64,000 nt of DNA from NCBI GenBank assembly GCA_902590915.1, contig CACIYQ010000004.1, positions 16,538-80,537 of the forward strand, given 5' to 3'. Shown in pieces: positions 35,557 to 45,515 of the stretch. Both the position numbers and the translations under genes were made by a program. The DNA comes from an uncultured Pelagibacteraceae bacterium (lineage in GTDB: Bacteria > Pseudomonadota > Alphaproteobacteria > Pelagibacterales > Pelagibacteraceae). Every line of letters begins with the position of its first letter. Position 1 is the first letter of the stretch. The notes beneath the pieces are model-generated. The model made no database searches. It was not told where the DNA came from and saw nothing but the letters and a program-made list of their open reading frames with translations.

Positions 35557-36222
35557 TTAAAGATAATTTGATATTATTTTTTCAATTCCTACAAAGTCTT
35601 TTATCAAGTGATTATGATAGATCTCATCTGATCTTTTTTCTGTGTATCCATATTTTAATAAAATTATTGGTATATCAGCAGCTTTTGCAGCATTAGCATC
35701 TGTCTCACTATCTCCAATCATCAATGATTTATTTTTGTCACCATCTAATATTTCTATAACGTTTGTTAAATGTCTAGGATCTGGTTTGCAATATTCAAAA
35801 GTATTGTATCCTGCAACGTACTCAAAATATTCATAAATTCCAATTTTTTTTAAAAGATCAACAGCCAAATATTCAGTTTTATTGGTACATACTGCCATAG
35901 AAATATTTTCATTTTTACACCAATTTAAAAATTCCTTTACACCATTAATTAATTTACTTTCATGTAAAATATTTTTTCCATAATAAGATAAAAATTCATC
36001 AGTCATTTTGTTTTGAATTTTTTCATCAAACCACTTCCACTGACCATTAGCTTTTGCCATCATAGCCTTTGCTCCTTTGCCAACAGCATTTTTTAATTCT
36101 CCTAAAGTTTTCTTAGGATAGCCAAATTTGTCCATTACGTGATTATGCGCGCGTATTAAATCTGGCGCTGTATCTACCAAGGTACCATCTAGATCAAATA
36201 AAACTGTAAATTTTTGTTTCAT
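35557..36222 (-). CDS. gph: HAD phosphatase, phosphoglycolate phosphatase-like
   Basis: The 221-residue protein has the HAD nucleophile motif FDLDGTLVDT, the second motif VCTNKTEYL, the lysine region CKPDP and the acidic motif MIGDSETDANAAKAA. A four-helix cap with HNHVMDKFGYPKKTLGEL and GKGAKAMM agrees with the Gph group, which removes phosphate from 2-phosphoglycolate made during DNA repair or oxygenation. HAD substrates overlap, so this assignment is probable, not certain. Confidence 0.82.
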   Translation of the reverse strand: MKQKFTVLFDLDGTLVDTAPDLIRAHNHVMDKFGYPKKTLGELKNAVGKGAKAMMAKANGQWKWFDEKIQNKMTDEFLSYYGKNILHESKLINGVKEFLNWCKNENISMAVCTNKTEYLAVDLLKKIGIYEYFEYVAGYNTFEYCKPDPRHLTNVIEILDGDKNKSLMIGDSETDANAAKAADIPIILLKYGYTEKRSDEIYHNHLIKDFVGIEKIISNYL

Positions 36223-36291
36223 TTTTAAAGTATTTTAAAGAAATAAATTGTGAATTAATCAACATATATACATAATGTAAATCAGACTTAA

Positions 36292-36900
36292 ATGAAAGTT
36301 TTAAATCAAAAAAAACTTAGAGAAAAATTTATCAAGTCAGGAGTAAAGATGATAAGTCCTGAAACAATTTTTTTTTCAAAAGATACAAAAATTGGAAATA
36401 ATGTAACTATAGAACCCTATGTTGTTATTAGTTCTAAAGTTAAGATTGGCAACAATGTTATTATAAAATCCTTTTCTCACCTAGAGGGATGCAAAATTGA
36501 AAATAAAGTTGAAGTTGGCCCATATGCCAGAATTAGACCTGATACATTATTAAAAGAGGGATCTAAAATAGGGAATTTTGTTGAAGTTAAAAAAAGTAAT
36601 GTAGGGAAAAAATCTAAAATAAATCATTTATCTTATATTGGTGATACAGACATTGGTAAATCAGTAAATGTTGGAGCAGGAACGATTACTTGTAATTATG
36701 ATGGTATTAAAAAACATAAAACAAAAATTAAAGACAAAGTATTTATAGGCTCTAATTCTTCGTTAGTAGCGCCAGTTATAATTGATAACGAAAGTGTTGT
36801 TGGAGCAGGTTCTGTTATTACTAAAAATGTTTCCAAAAAATCTCTAGCACTTACCAGAACTTTACAAACAGAAATTAAAAATTATAAAAAAAAAAAATAA
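36292..36900 (+). CDS. GlmU acetyltransferase domain only (stand-alone)
   Basis: The 202-residue protein matches only the C-terminal half of GlmU: the linker end GVKMISPETIFF, hexapeptide beta-helix repeats, RIRPDTLLKEGSKIGNFVEVK, the catalytic His112 in NHLSYIGD and VGAGTITCNYDG. It would acetylate glucosamine-1-phosphate. The N-terminal pyrophosphorylase half (about 230 residues) is absent and there is no remnant upstream in the 69-bp gap. glmS follows after 3 bp, confirming the amino-sugar role. UDP-GlcNAc formation needs a separate uridylyltransferase. Confidence 0.87.
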   Translation: MKVLNQKKLREKFIKSGVKMISPETIFFSKDTKIGNNVTIEPYVVISSKVKIGNNVIIKSFSHLEGCKIENKVEVGPYARIRPDTLLKEGSKIGNFVEVKKSNVGKKSKINHLSYIGDTDIGKSVNVGAGTITCNYDGIKKHKTKIKDKVFIGSNSSLVAPVIIDNESVVGAGSVITKNVSKKSLALTRTLQTEIKNYKKKK

Positions 36901-36903
36901 ATT

Positions 36904-38724
36904 ATGTGTGGTATAATTGGTATCTCAAGTAATAAGTCTGTATCGGCGAGTATTATCAACTCATTAAAAAAGCTCGAGTATAGGGGTTACGACTCTGCTG
37001 GAATAGCAACTATTTTTGAAGGTAAAATAATTGAAGTAAAGTCTGAAGGTAGAGTAGATGTTTTAGAGGAAAATTTTGATTTGAAAAATTTAAAAGGGAA
37101 TGTTGGAATTGGCCATGTTAGATGGGCCACACATGGAGCACCAAACAGTGTTAATGCTCACCCCCATTCTTCTGATAATGTTTCTGTTGTACATAATGGA
37201 ATTATTGAAAATTCAACTATATTAAAAAAATACCTGACTAACAAAGGTCATATATTTAAATCTCAAACTGACACTGAAGTTATAGTACATCTAATCACAG
37301 AGAATTTAAAAACTGATGAATTAGAGGTAGCAGTTACAAAAACATTAAAACAACTTCATGGAAGTTTTGCCCTAGGAATTATTTTTAAGGATAATCCAAG
37401 CTTAATTGTTGGTGCTAGAAGAGGTTCACCCTTAGCTGTTGGTTATGGACCAAACGAAAATTATTTAGGATCAGATTCATATGCATTAAAGGCAATGACA
37501 AATAAAATTACATACCTTGATGATGGCGAATTTTGCTTTATTAGAAATGATCAAGTGCTTTTCTTTAATGAAGATGGAAAAAAGATAAATAAAAAAATAA
37601 TGGAACTTTCTTCTGATGAAGCTAGCTATGAAAAAGGTGACTTTAAACATTTTATGGCAAAGGAAATTGAAGAGCAACCAACAACAATTAAAACTGGAGT
37701 TAGTGAATATATAGATAAAACAAATTCAGAGATAAATATTTATAATTTTCCGTGGAAAATAGATGAAATTAATTCAATCACTTTAATTGGTTGTGGTACT
37801 GCTTACCATTCATGTCTGATGGCTAAATATTGGTTTGAAGAATTGACTCAACTTGACGTAAATATTGATATTGCCTCAGAATTTAGATATCGAAAAAACA
37901 GATTTAAAAGAGACTCTTTATATATATTTGTCTCACAATCTGGAGAAACAGCAGATACTTACGCAGCACTAGATCTATGTAATAAAAATAAAATGAAAAC
38001 TTGTGCTGTAGTGAACGTAATTGAGAGCTCGATTGCAAGAGATTCTAATTTTGTATTACCAATCCATTGTGGACCTGAAATTGGTGTTGCATCAACAAAA
38101 GCTTTTTTAGGCCAAATATTAATTTTATATATTTTAGCTTTAAAATTTGGAGACTTAAGAAAAGAAACTAACAAAGAAAATTATAAAAAAAAGATTAAAG
38201 ACTTACTCAATTTACCAAGTTTGATTGAAAAGTCTTTATTAATAGATAATGATATTCAGGCAATATCTTCTACTTTCAATGAAGCAAAAGGTTCAATGTT
38301 TTTAGGCAGAGGATATTCATATCCTATTGCACTTGAAGGTGCTTTAAAATTAAAAGAATTATCTTATGTTCATGCAGAGGGTTATCCAGCGGGAGAAATG
38401 AAGCACGGACCATTGGCATTGATAGAGGATGGAATGCCAGTTGTAGTATTAGCTCCAAGAGATAGTTATTATAAAAAAACTATTTCAAATATGCAGGAGG
38501 TAATAGCAAGAGGAGCAAAAGTTTTATTAATAACCAATAAGAGTAAAGATGAAATTGTTTCTGAAAATATTTGGGAAACTATTGAGGTTGAAAATACGAA
38601 TGATGATTTATTACCTTTTCTATTGACAATACCTCTTCAAAAACTGGCATATTACTCAGCACTTAAAAAAGGATATGACATAGATAAGCCAAGAAATTTG
38701 GCTAAATCTGTCACTGTTGAATAA
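36904..38724 (+). CDS. glmS: Glucosamine-6-phosphate synthase (isomerizing)
   Basis: The 606-residue enzyme starts with MCGIIGISS; Cys1 after Met removal is the glutaminase nucleophile. EYRGYDSAGIA and GHVRWATHG are the N-terminal amidotransferase blocks. Two SIS isomerase domains follow, with CGTAYHSCLMAKYWFE, SQSGETADT, GRGYSYPIALEGALKLKELSY and EMKHGPLALI. The C-terminus DKPRNLAKSVTVE is the classic GlmS tail. It makes glucosamine-6-phosphate from fructose-6-phosphate and glutamine, feeding the GlmU-like protein encoded just upstream. Confidence 0.97.
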   Translation: MCGIIGISSNKSVSASIINSLKKLEYRGYDSAGIATIFEGKIIEVKSEGRVDVLEENFDLKNLKGNVGIGHVRWATHGAPNSVNAHPHSSDNVSVVHNGIIENSTILKKYLTNKGHIFKSQTDTEVIVHLITENLKTDELEVAVTKTLKQLHGSFALGIIFKDNPSLIVGARRGSPLAVGYGPNENYLGSDSYALKAMTNKITYLDDGEFCFIRNDQVLFFNEDGKKINKKIMELSSDEASYEKGDFKHFMAKEIEEQPTTIKTGVSEYIDKTNSEINIYNFPWKIDEINSITLIGCGTAYHSCLMAKYWFEELTQLDVNIDIASEFRYRKNRFKRDSLYIFVSQSGETADTYAALDLCNKNKMKTCAVVNVIESSIARDSNFVLPIHCGPEIGVASTKAFLGQILILYILALKFGDLRKETNKENYKKKIKDLLNLPSLIEKSLLIDNDIQAISSTFNEAKGSMFLGRGYSYPIALEGALKLKELSYVHAEGYPAGEMKHGPLALIEDGMPVVVLAPRDSYYKKTISNMQEVIARGAKVLLITNKSKDEIVSENIWETIEVENTNDDLLPFLLTIPLQKLAYYSALKKGYDIDKPRNLAKSVTVE

Positions 38725-38759
38725 AGTCCAAAGTCTGTTAAAACACTTTTAGGTTGCAT

Positions 38760-40139
38760 ATGAAAAATTGGAAAAAAAATAGTTGGAGAAAATATCCGGT
38801 TAAACACATACCAGAATATCCAAATAAAAAAGAACTAGATAACGTTTTAGATAAAATTGGAACATTTCCTCCGCTAGTTTTTGCAGGAGAGACAAGACAT
38901 TTAAAAGATCAACTTGCAGATGTTGTGGATGGAAAAGCTTTCCTTCTTCAAGGAGGAGATTGTGCAGAAAGCTTTGCAGAATTTAATCCAGACAATATAA
39001 GAGATACTTTTAAACTAATGTTACAGATGTCATTAGTTTTAACTTACTCTGCATCTTTACCAGTCGTAAAACTTGGAAGAATAGCTGGTCAGTTTTCAAA
39101 ACCAAGAAGTTCGCCAACAGAATTAAAAGATGGGGTGGAGCTTCCAAGCTACTTAGGAGACAACATTAATGGCATGGAATTTAATGAAAAGGCTAGAATT
39201 CCAGATCCTAAAAGATTATTTAAAGCTTATTCTCAGTCTGCTGCAACTATAAACCTTATCAGAGCGTTTTCAAAAGGAGGTTTTGCAGATTTAAACAAAG
39301 TACATTTATGGAATTTAGATTATATTAAAAAAAGTCCCCAATCAAAAAAATTTAAAGAACTTGAGGACAAAATTGCTGATGCCATTGCTTTTATGCGTGC
39401 GTGTGGAATTACATCAGATTTTAACAACAGACTGTATACAGTAAATTTTTGGACCTCACATGAGGCTTTATTGTTACCTTTTGAAGAGTCTATGACCAGA
39501 ACAGACTCAACTACTGGTGAAAACCATGCTACTTCTGCTCATTTTGTTTGGATTGGTGACAGAACAAGACAATTAGATGGTGGACATGTTGAATTTTGTA
39601 GAGGAATTGAAAATCCAATTGGTATTAAATGTGGCCCAACACTTAAAGCAGATGACCTAATTAATCTTTGTAATAAAATTAATCCAAATAATGAAAAAGG
39701 TAAAATTACCTTGATCTCTAGGTTTGGCGCTGACAATGTTTCAAAACATTTACCTAAACTAGTTAGAGCAATTAAAAAGGAAGGACTCAATGTAATTTGG
39801 TCTTGTGATCCATGCCACGGGAATACAATAAAAGCTGTTACTGGCTTTAAAACAAGACCTTTCAATAGTGTTTTGAAAGAAGTAAGAGATGTTTTTGCAT
39901 GTCATCAAAGTGAGGGAAGTTATGCTGGAGGTTTACATATTGAACTTACTGGTCAAGACGTAACAGAATGTATAGGGGGAGCTCAAAAAATATCTGAAAA
40001 AGACTTATCCTCTAGATATCACACCCATTGTGACCCAAGACTTAATTCTAATCAGGCACTAGAGTTAGCATTTTTAATATCAGATGAGATTAAAAAGAAT
40101 AGCTCATATTCAAAAAGTGTAAATAGAGCGGCATCTTAA
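38760..40139 (+). CDS. Class II DAHP synthase
   Basis: The 459-residue enzyme starts best at ATG 38760 (MKNWKKNSWRKYP); an upstream TTG adds only two residues. It has the type II (plant/mycobacterial-like) signatures PPLVFAGETRHLKDQLADV, FLLQGGDCAESF (metal-binding Cys), KLGRIAGQFSKPRS, HFVWIGDRTRQLDGGHVEF and WSCDPCHGN. It condenses PEP and erythrose-4-phosphate, the first step of aromatic amino acid synthesis. The C-terminus HCDPRLNSNQALELAFLI holds further metal ligands. Confidence 0.95.
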   Translation: MKNWKKNSWRKYPVKHIPEYPNKKELDNVLDKIGTFPPLVFAGETRHLKDQLADVVDGKAFLLQGGDCAESFAEFNPDNIRDTFKLMLQMSLVLTYSASLPVVKLGRIAGQFSKPRSSPTELKDGVELPSYLGDNINGMEFNEKARIPDPKRLFKAYSQSAATINLIRAFSKGGFADLNKVHLWNLDYIKKSPQSKKFKELEDKIADAIAFMRACGITSDFNNRLYTVNFWTSHEALLLPFEESMTRTDSTTGENHATSAHFVWIGDRTRQLDGGHVEFCRGIENPIGIKCGPTLKADDLINLCNKINPNNEKGKITLISRFGADNVSKHLPKLVRAIKKEGLNVIWSCDPCHGNTIKAVTGFKTRPFNSVLKEVRDVFACHQSEGSYAGGLHIELTGQDVTECIGGAQKISEKDLSSRYHTHCDPRLNSNQALELAFLISDEIKKNSSYSKSVNRAAS

Positions 40140-40177
40140 TACATTGAAAAATTACTAAAAATTAGTAATCACTAGTT

Positions 40178-40915
40178 ATGAATACTTCAGAAAAAGTAAA
40201 ATTTATATCTAATTGGATAAAAGATTATGCGAACGACATGCCAACTAAAGCGCAGTCTTTAGTTATAGGTATCTCTGGGGGAATAGACTCATCTGTTTCA
40301 AGTACTTTAAGTGCGATGACAGGCATGAGGACAATTGTATTATCGATGCCAATCAAGCAAAAATCTCATCAGCATGATTTAAGTTTGAAACATCAAGAGT
40401 GGTTAGTTAAGAATTTTAAAAATGTAGAGGCACATACGGTTAATTTAGATGAGTTATTTTTAGCTTTTAGTGCCAGTTTGTCTAAATTTGATAATGAACA
40501 TGGAATGGCAAATTCAAGAGCAAGATTAAGAATGACCACTCTGTATCAAGTGGCTGCAGCCAATAAAGGTATTGTTGTAGGAACTGGAAATAAAGTTGAA
40601 GATTTTGGGGTGGGGTTTTATACAAAATATGGCGACGGTGGAGTTGATATATCACCGATAGCTGATTGTAATAAAACTCAAATTTGGGAACTAGGCAAAG
40701 AACTTGGAATTCTAAAGGAAATAATCGAAGCTGCACCTACAGATGGATTGTGGGACGATGGTAGAACAGATGAAGGTCAACTAGGTTTAAAGTATGAAGA
40801 ATTAGAGGAGGCTATGGTTAATCCAAATTCTCCGAATCGAGCTAAATACGAAGAGATAAGAAAACAAAATTTGCATAAAATGGAGCCAATTCCAGTATGC
40901 ATTATTCCAAATTAA
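40178..40915 (+). CDS. nadE: NAD synthase (ammonia-dependent)
   Basis: The 245-residue protein is a single-domain NadE. The PP-loop GISGGIDSS (about residues 31-39) binds ATP, followed by ARLRMTTLYQVAAANKG, VGTGNKVEDFGVGFYTKYGDGGVDISPIAD and WDDGRTDEGQLG. It turns nicotinate adenine dinucleotide into NAD using ammonia, as it lacks the glutaminase domain of larger forms. A weak AT-rich terminator follows. Confidence 0.95.
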   Translation: MNTSEKVKFISNWIKDYANDMPTKAQSLVIGISGGIDSSVSSTLSAMTGMRTIVLSMPIKQKSHQHDLSLKHQEWLVKNFKNVEAHTVNLDELFLAFSASLSKFDNEHGMANSRARLRMTTLYQVAAANKGIVVGTGNKVEDFGVGFYTKYGDGGVDISPIADCNKTQIWELGKELGILKEIIEAAPTDGLWDDGRTDEGQLGLKYEELEEAMVNPNSPNRAKYEEIRKQNLHKMEPIPVCIIPN

Positions 40916-40917
40916 TC

Positions 40918-40942
40918 AAATAGATTCACAAATCTATTTTTT
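40918..40942 (+). terminator. Probable AT-rich intrinsic terminator after nadE
   Basis: AAATAGATT (40918-40926), loop CACA, and AATCTATTT (40931-40939) form a perfect 9-bp stem followed by more T residues. The stem starts three bases beyond the nadE stop. It is AT-rich, so its strength is uncertain. Confidence 0.6.
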
Positions 40943-40960
40943 AAGTATATTCCTAAAATC

Positions 40961-42313
40961 ATGAGTAATGATATTTTTTTAACTAACAATCTTACCAACA
41001 AAAAAGAAAAATTTGATCCTATAGATAAAAAAAATATTAGAATGTACGTTTGCGGTCCAACCGTTTATGATGATCCTCATATTGGAAATGCAAGACCTCT
41101 TGTTGTTTTTGATATTCTTTTTAAAATTTTAAAAAAAAAATATTCTAAAGTTACCTATGTAAGAAATATAACCGATGTTGACGATAAAATTATAAATTCA
41201 TCAAAAGATAAAAATATTCCAATTTCTGTGTTGACTGAAAATGTAAATAAAAGTTTTCAGAAAGATTGTAATTATCTGAATTGTGATATTCCTACACATC
41301 AGCCAAAAGCAACAGAACATATTGATTTAATGATAGAAATGATTTCCGATTTAATAAATAAGGGATTTGCTTACGAAGAAAATAAACATGTCTACTTTGA
41401 AGTAAATAAATTTAAAGATTATGGAAAACTTTCAAATAAAAATCTTGATGAATTAATTACTGGTTCTAGAGTTGAAGTGAGCGAGAATAAAAAAAACTCA
41501 CAGGATTTTGTTCTTTGGAAACCTTCTAAAGATCATGAACCTTCTTGGGATTCTCCCTGGGGGAAAGGCAGACCCGGGTGGCACTTAGAATGTTCTGCTA
41601 TGTCGAAAAAGTTTCTTGGAAATGAGTTTGATATTCATGGAGGCGGTATAGATTTATTGTTTCCACACCATGAAAACGAAATTGCACAATCAAGATGTGC
41701 AAACGATACAAAAGTTTTTGCAAATTACTGGTTGCATAATGCATTTATAACAATGTCGAATGAAAAAATGGCTAAATCGCAAGGAAATATTTTAAAAATA
41801 AAGGATTTTAGAAATAAGGTAAATGGTCAAGTATTGAGATTGGCTTTAATGAGTGCGCATTACAAACAACCATTAGATTGGAATGATAAACTTTTAAGTG
41901 ATTGTCAAAATACAATTAGTAAATGGTATAATGTGTACTCATCTGATCATCATGAAAAAGTTGATGACGAAATTCTAAAACCACTTTACGATGACTTAAA
42001 TACACCAGGGTATATTGCTAACCTTCATAAATTGTATGAGAAAGCACAAAAAGGAAATTCATCTGATAAAGCATTATTTACTTCTGCATGCAATTTTATA
42101 GGATTAATGAATGAAACAGAAATTGAGTGGTTAGAGTTTAAGAAAAATAAACTTTCAATAAATGAAGCTGAAATTTTAGATAAAATTAAGCAAAGAAATA
42201 AAGCTCGAGAAGATGAAAATTATAAACAAGCTGATAAAATAAGAAATGAACTTTTAGACAATGGTGTTTTAATAGAAGATAAAGATGGTAAAACCACTTG
42301 GAAATATAAATGA
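40961..42313 (+). CDS. cysS: Cysteinyl-tRNA synthetase
   Basis: The 450-residue class I synthetase has the zinc cysteine at CGPTVYD, the HIGH-like motif HIGNARPLVVFD, the second zinc region GWHLECSAMS with HGGGIDLLFPHHENE, and the KMSKS-like KMAKSQGN (around residue 269). The C-terminal anticodon region follows. It charges tRNA-Cys. The stop overlaps the cimA start as ATGA. Confidence 0.97.
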   Translation: MSNDIFLTNNLTNKKEKFDPIDKKNIRMYVCGPTVYDDPHIGNARPLVVFDILFKILKKKYSKVTYVRNITDVDDKIINSSKDKNIPISVLTENVNKSFQKDCNYLNCDIPTHQPKATEHIDLMIEMISDLINKGFAYEENKHVYFEVNKFKDYGKLSNKNLDELITGSRVEVSENKKNSQDFVLWKPSKDHEPSWDSPWGKGRPGWHLECSAMSKKFLGNEFDIHGGGIDLLFPHHENEIAQSRCANDTKVFANYWLHNAFITMSNEKMAKSQGNILKIKDFRNKVNGQVLRLALMSAHYKQPLDWNDKLLSDCQNTISKWYNVYSSDHHEKVDDEILKPLYDDLNTPGYIANLHKLYEKAQKGNSSDKALFTSACNFIGLMNETEIEWLEFKKNKLSINEAEILDKIKQRNKAREDENYKQADKIRNELLDNGVLIEDKDGKTTWKYK

Positions 42314-43911
42314 GTAAAGAGCAACTATATATATTTGACACTACTCTTCGAGACGGAGCACAAACACAAGGAGTGGATTTTTCAATTGATGATAAGGTGA
42401 AAATATCATCTTCTCTTGATGACCTTGGTGTTGATTATATCGAGGGTGGTTGGCCTGGTGCAAATCCAACAGATACAGAATTTTTTAACAAAGATCACAA
42501 TTTTAGATCAGCTAACTTAACTGCTTTTGGAATGACCAAGAAATCAGAACATAGCGCTGAAAATGACCCAATGTTATCCTCATTAATTAATGCAAAAAGC
42601 AAATCGGTTTGTTTGTTTGGAAAATCTTGGGATTTTCAAGTTGACGTAGCCCTGGGCATCTCAAAAGATGAAAACTTAAATAATATTGCTGAAAGTGCAA
42701 AACATATTGTCAAATCAGGTAAAGAATTTATGTTTGATGCCGAACATTTTTTTGATGGATATAAGGCAAATGCTGAATATGCGCTTGCTTGTCTAAAATC
42801 TGCTTATGATAATGGAGCACGATGGATAGTCTTGTGTGATACAAATGGAGGTACACTTCCTCATGAAGTTAAAAAAATTGTCTTAGAAGTTGCAAAACAT
42901 GTACCAGGAAAAAATTTAGGAATTCATGCTCATAATGATACAGAAAATGCCGTTGCAAATAGTTTAACTGCAGTTCAAGCAGGAGTTAGACAAGTCCAAG
43001 GTACTATTAATGGATTAGGGGAAAGATGTGGTAATGCAAATTTAACATCACTTATCCCAACCTTTTTTTTGAAAAAAGATTTTTATGAAAATTATCAACT
43101 TAATATCAAACGTGAAAAATTAAAAACTTTAACACAATGCTCAAGGTTATTAGATGAATTACTAAATCTGAAACCAAATAAACATTTACCTTATGTTGGT
43201 GCATCTGCTTTTTCTCACAAAGGAGGAATGCATGTTTCTGCTGTTCAGAAAGATCCAAAAACTTATGAACATATTAATCCTGAGGAAGTCGGTAACTCCA
43301 GAAATATAGTTGTTTCAGATCAATCAGGGCAGTCTAATATTATGTCTAGATTAAACTCTATTGGCATAAATGTGGAGAAAAATGATCCAAAAATAAAAAA
43401 ACTACTTGAGGAAGTAAAAGATAGAGAATTTATAGGTTATAGCTATGATGGTGCAGACGCTTCTTTTGAATTATTAGCAAGAAGATTGATGGGTGAAATA
43501 CCAAGATATATTTCGATTAATGAATATGATGTTTCAGTTAAAAAAGACAAATCTGGAGAGATTATTTCTTTTGCAAAGGCTCAATTAGAAGTGGATGGAC
43601 AAAAGATACCATGTCAAGGGGAAGGGAATGGGCCAGTTAATGCATTAGACAATGCAATCAGAAAAAACGTAGATAAACTTGATAAGTATTCTAAATATTT
43701 GAAGGATCTAAGACTAGTTGACTATAAAGTAAGAATTTTAAATACTGGAACAGAAGCTGTAACAAGAGTTAGTATTGAAAGTACAGACTCTAAAGGAATA
43801 AATTGGTTTACTATAGGAGTGTCACCAAATATTATCGATGCATCATTTAAAGCTCTAATCGACAGTTTGGATTATAAACTATACAAAGATAATGCTCCTG
43901 CAAGTCTTTAA
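42310..43911 (+). CDS. cimA: Citramalate synthase
   Basis: The 533-residue enzyme has the DRE-TIM metallolyase start FDTTLRDGAQTQGVDFS (metal Asp in TTLRDG), IEGGWPGANPTD, the HAHNDTENAVANSL metal histidines, and GLGERCGNANL. A C-terminal LeuA-type regulatory domain (about 400-533) is present, so isoleucine feedback control is likely. It makes citramalate from pyruvate and acetyl-CoA for isoleucine synthesis without threonine. The length and the GGWPGANP wording favour CimA over isopropylmalate synthase. Confidence 0.92.
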   Translation: MSKEQLYIFDTTLRDGAQTQGVDFSIDDKVKISSSLDDLGVDYIEGGWPGANPTDTEFFNKDHNFRSANLTAFGMTKKSEHSAENDPMLSSLINAKSKSVCLFGKSWDFQVDVALGISKDENLNNIAESAKHIVKSGKEFMFDAEHFFDGYKANAEYALACLKSAYDNGARWIVLCDTNGGTLPHEVKKIVLEVAKHVPGKNLGIHAHNDTENAVANSLTAVQAGVRQVQGTINGLGERCGNANLTSLIPTFFLKKDFYENYQLNIKREKLKTLTQCSRLLDELLNLKPNKHLPYVGASAFSHKGGMHVSAVQKDPKTYEHINPEEVGNSRNIVVSDQSGQSNIMSRLNSIGINVEKNDPKIKKLLEEVKDREFIGYSYDGADASFELLARRLMGEIPRYISINEYDVSVKKDKSGEIISFAKAQLEVDGQKIPCQGEGNGPVNALDNAIRKNVDKLDKYSKYLKDLRLVDYKVRILNTGTEAVTRVSIESTDSKGINWFTIGVSPNIIDASFKALIDSLDYKLYKDNAPASL

Positions 43912-43913
43912 GC

Positions 43914-44777
43914 ATGAAGATTAAAAAATTTTCAAACAAACCTTCAGATATAAATGAAAGAATTGGTGCAAAGCCTGTTGTTTGTTATCCAAATAATAAT
44001 ATTGATGAAAATAATTTAAATATTTTGCATATAACGAGAAAAAATTTGATTAAGAAAAATGAAATTATTATTCCTCCTAGAGATGCTAAAACTTTTAAAG
44101 TTCAAAAAGGTGAGTTTTTTAGGATTGAAAGCATTGACGGACCTCAAGTTGGAGATTTAAATCTCTTTAATTTTAGTAATTTGAATGAAAAATTTTATTC
44201 AGGAAAAACAAGAGCTCTTTATGGGACACATCTTTCTGTTGGTGATAAAATGTTTAGTAGTTTTCCTTATTTAAGATCTTTGGCAACTATTACATGGGAT
44301 ACCTTGGATTGGTATGACTATGATGGAGATGGGGGATCAGTGCATGATGTAATTGGCACTAGGTGTGATCCCTATACCTCAAAGCTCCTTTCAGGTAATG
44401 ATTACCATTATTGCTGTCATTCGAATTTAACTAGAGCTTTAGTTAAAGAAAAAAAACTAATAATTGATGAAGCTGAAAAGATAGTACATGATGTTTTGAA
44501 TGTATTCATGCTAACAGGATTTACCAATGACACAAAACAATATTTTATGAAAGCAAGCCCTGTAAGACCAGGTGATTATCTAGAATTTTTTGCAGAAATA
44601 GATTTATTAGGAGCGTTGTCGGCTTGTCCAGGAGGAGATTGTGGATCCGAGCATTCTTCTGATATTGCTAAATGTTATCCATTGAAAGTAAGTATATGGC
44701 AAGCAGAGGAAAAGTATTTAAAAGATTTAATTCAATCAGAAATTTCAAATTATGACAGAAGTCATGGCATAGACTAA
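43914..44777 (+). CDS. DUF1989 (urea carboxylase-associated) family protein
   Basis: The 287-residue protein has the DUF1989 hallmark region near its C-terminus, LGALSACPGGDCGSEHSSDIAKCYPLKVSI, where cysteines and a histidine probably bind a metal, and an earlier GPQVGDLNLFN and GTRCDPYTS. Relatives often neighbour urea carboxylase genes and may act in amine or urea metabolism, but no such gene is present here. The function is unknown. It sits two bases after cimA and two before trmJ, in one operon. Confidence 0.82.
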   Translation: MKIKKFSNKPSDINERIGAKPVVCYPNNNIDENNLNILHITRKNLIKKNEIIIPPRDAKTFKVQKGEFFRIESIDGPQVGDLNLFNFSNLNEKFYSGKTRALYGTHLSVGDKMFSSFPYLRSLATITWDTLDWYDYDGDGGSVHDVIGTRCDPYTSKLLSGNDYHYCCHSNLTRALVKEKKLIIDEAEKIVHDVLNVFMLTGFTNDTKQYFMKASPVRPGDYLEFFAEIDLLGALSACPGGDCGSEHSSDIAKCYPLKVSIWQAEEKYLKDLIQSEISNYDRSHGID

Positions 44778-44779
44778 CT

Positions 44780-45493
44780 ATGTCAAACAAAAATATTTCA
44801 TTTATTATTCATAAACCTCAATTATCTGAAAATATAGGGGCGTGTGCACGAGCCATAAAAAATTTTAATTTTCAAAAATTGATTGTTGTGGATCCTAAAC
44901 CAATTTATCCTAATGATAAAATTTTAGCTACGGCAGTTGGTGCCAAAAACATAATCGCTAAAAGTAAAAATTATGAAAATTTAGAGCCAGCACTCAAAAA
45001 TATTGATATTGTAATTGCTACATCTGCTAGATTCAGAAACAAAAATATTAAACACATTCAGCTAGAAGATCTTAAAAAGATAGATTTTACAAAAAGAGTT
45101 GCTTTTTTATTTGGTTCTGAGGCCTCAGGACTGTCAAATAATGAAATTAGTTATGCAAATTACACCCTTCAAATTCCTACTAACCCAGACTTTAAATCTC
45201 TAAATTTATCTCACAGTCTTATTATAATTGCCCAATTTGTTTACAGCATGTTAAAATCAAAGAATTCTAATTTTAAAAAATCAAAAAAAGTAAAAGCAGC
45301 CTCAAAAAAAGATATATTATCAATGAAAAATCTATGCATAAAAAATTTAGAAGAGATAGGTTTTTTTAAACTTAAAGAGAAGAAGCCCATAATGCTTGAG
45401 AACTTGAGAAATATTTTTTATAAAATGGAATTATCTTCTAAGGAAACGCGTATTTTATCAAGCGTGTTTGCCAGTTTAGGAAAAAAAAAGTAA
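44780..45493 (+). CDS. trmJ: TrmJ-type SPOUT RNA methyltransferase
   Basis: The 237-residue protein is a trefoil-knot methyltransferase: SFIIHKPQLSENIGACARAIKNFNF at the start, ATAVGAKNI, VAFLFGSEASGLSNNE and the knot-forming LQIPTNPDFKSLNLSHSLIII. The arrangement is that of TrmJ, which puts 2'-O-methyl groups at position 32 of tRNAs. The C-terminal ~80 residues form a charged extension as in TrmJ. Other TrmH-family substrates cannot be ruled out. Confidence 0.88.
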   Translation: MSNKNISFIIHKPQLSENIGACARAIKNFNFQKLIVVDPKPIYPNDKILATAVGAKNIIAKSKNYENLEPALKNIDIVIATSARFRNKNIKHIQLEDLKKIDFTKRVAFLFGSEASGLSNNEISYANYTLQIPTNPDFKSLNLSHSLIIIAQFVYSMLKSKNSNFKKSKKVKAASKKDILSMKNLCIKNLEEIGFFKLKEKKPIMLENLRNIFYKMELSSKETRILSSVFASLGKKK

Positions 45494-45515
45494 AATTAAA
45501 ATTGATTATTATTGA

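Noticed and set aside
36223..36291. Remnant of the GlmU pyrophosphorylase domain upstream of the acetyltransferase half
   Set aside because: The 69-bp gap is too short and shows no matching reading frame.
38754..38759. TTG start for DAHP synthase
   Set aside because: It adds only two residues before an ATG at 38760, which is the simpler start.
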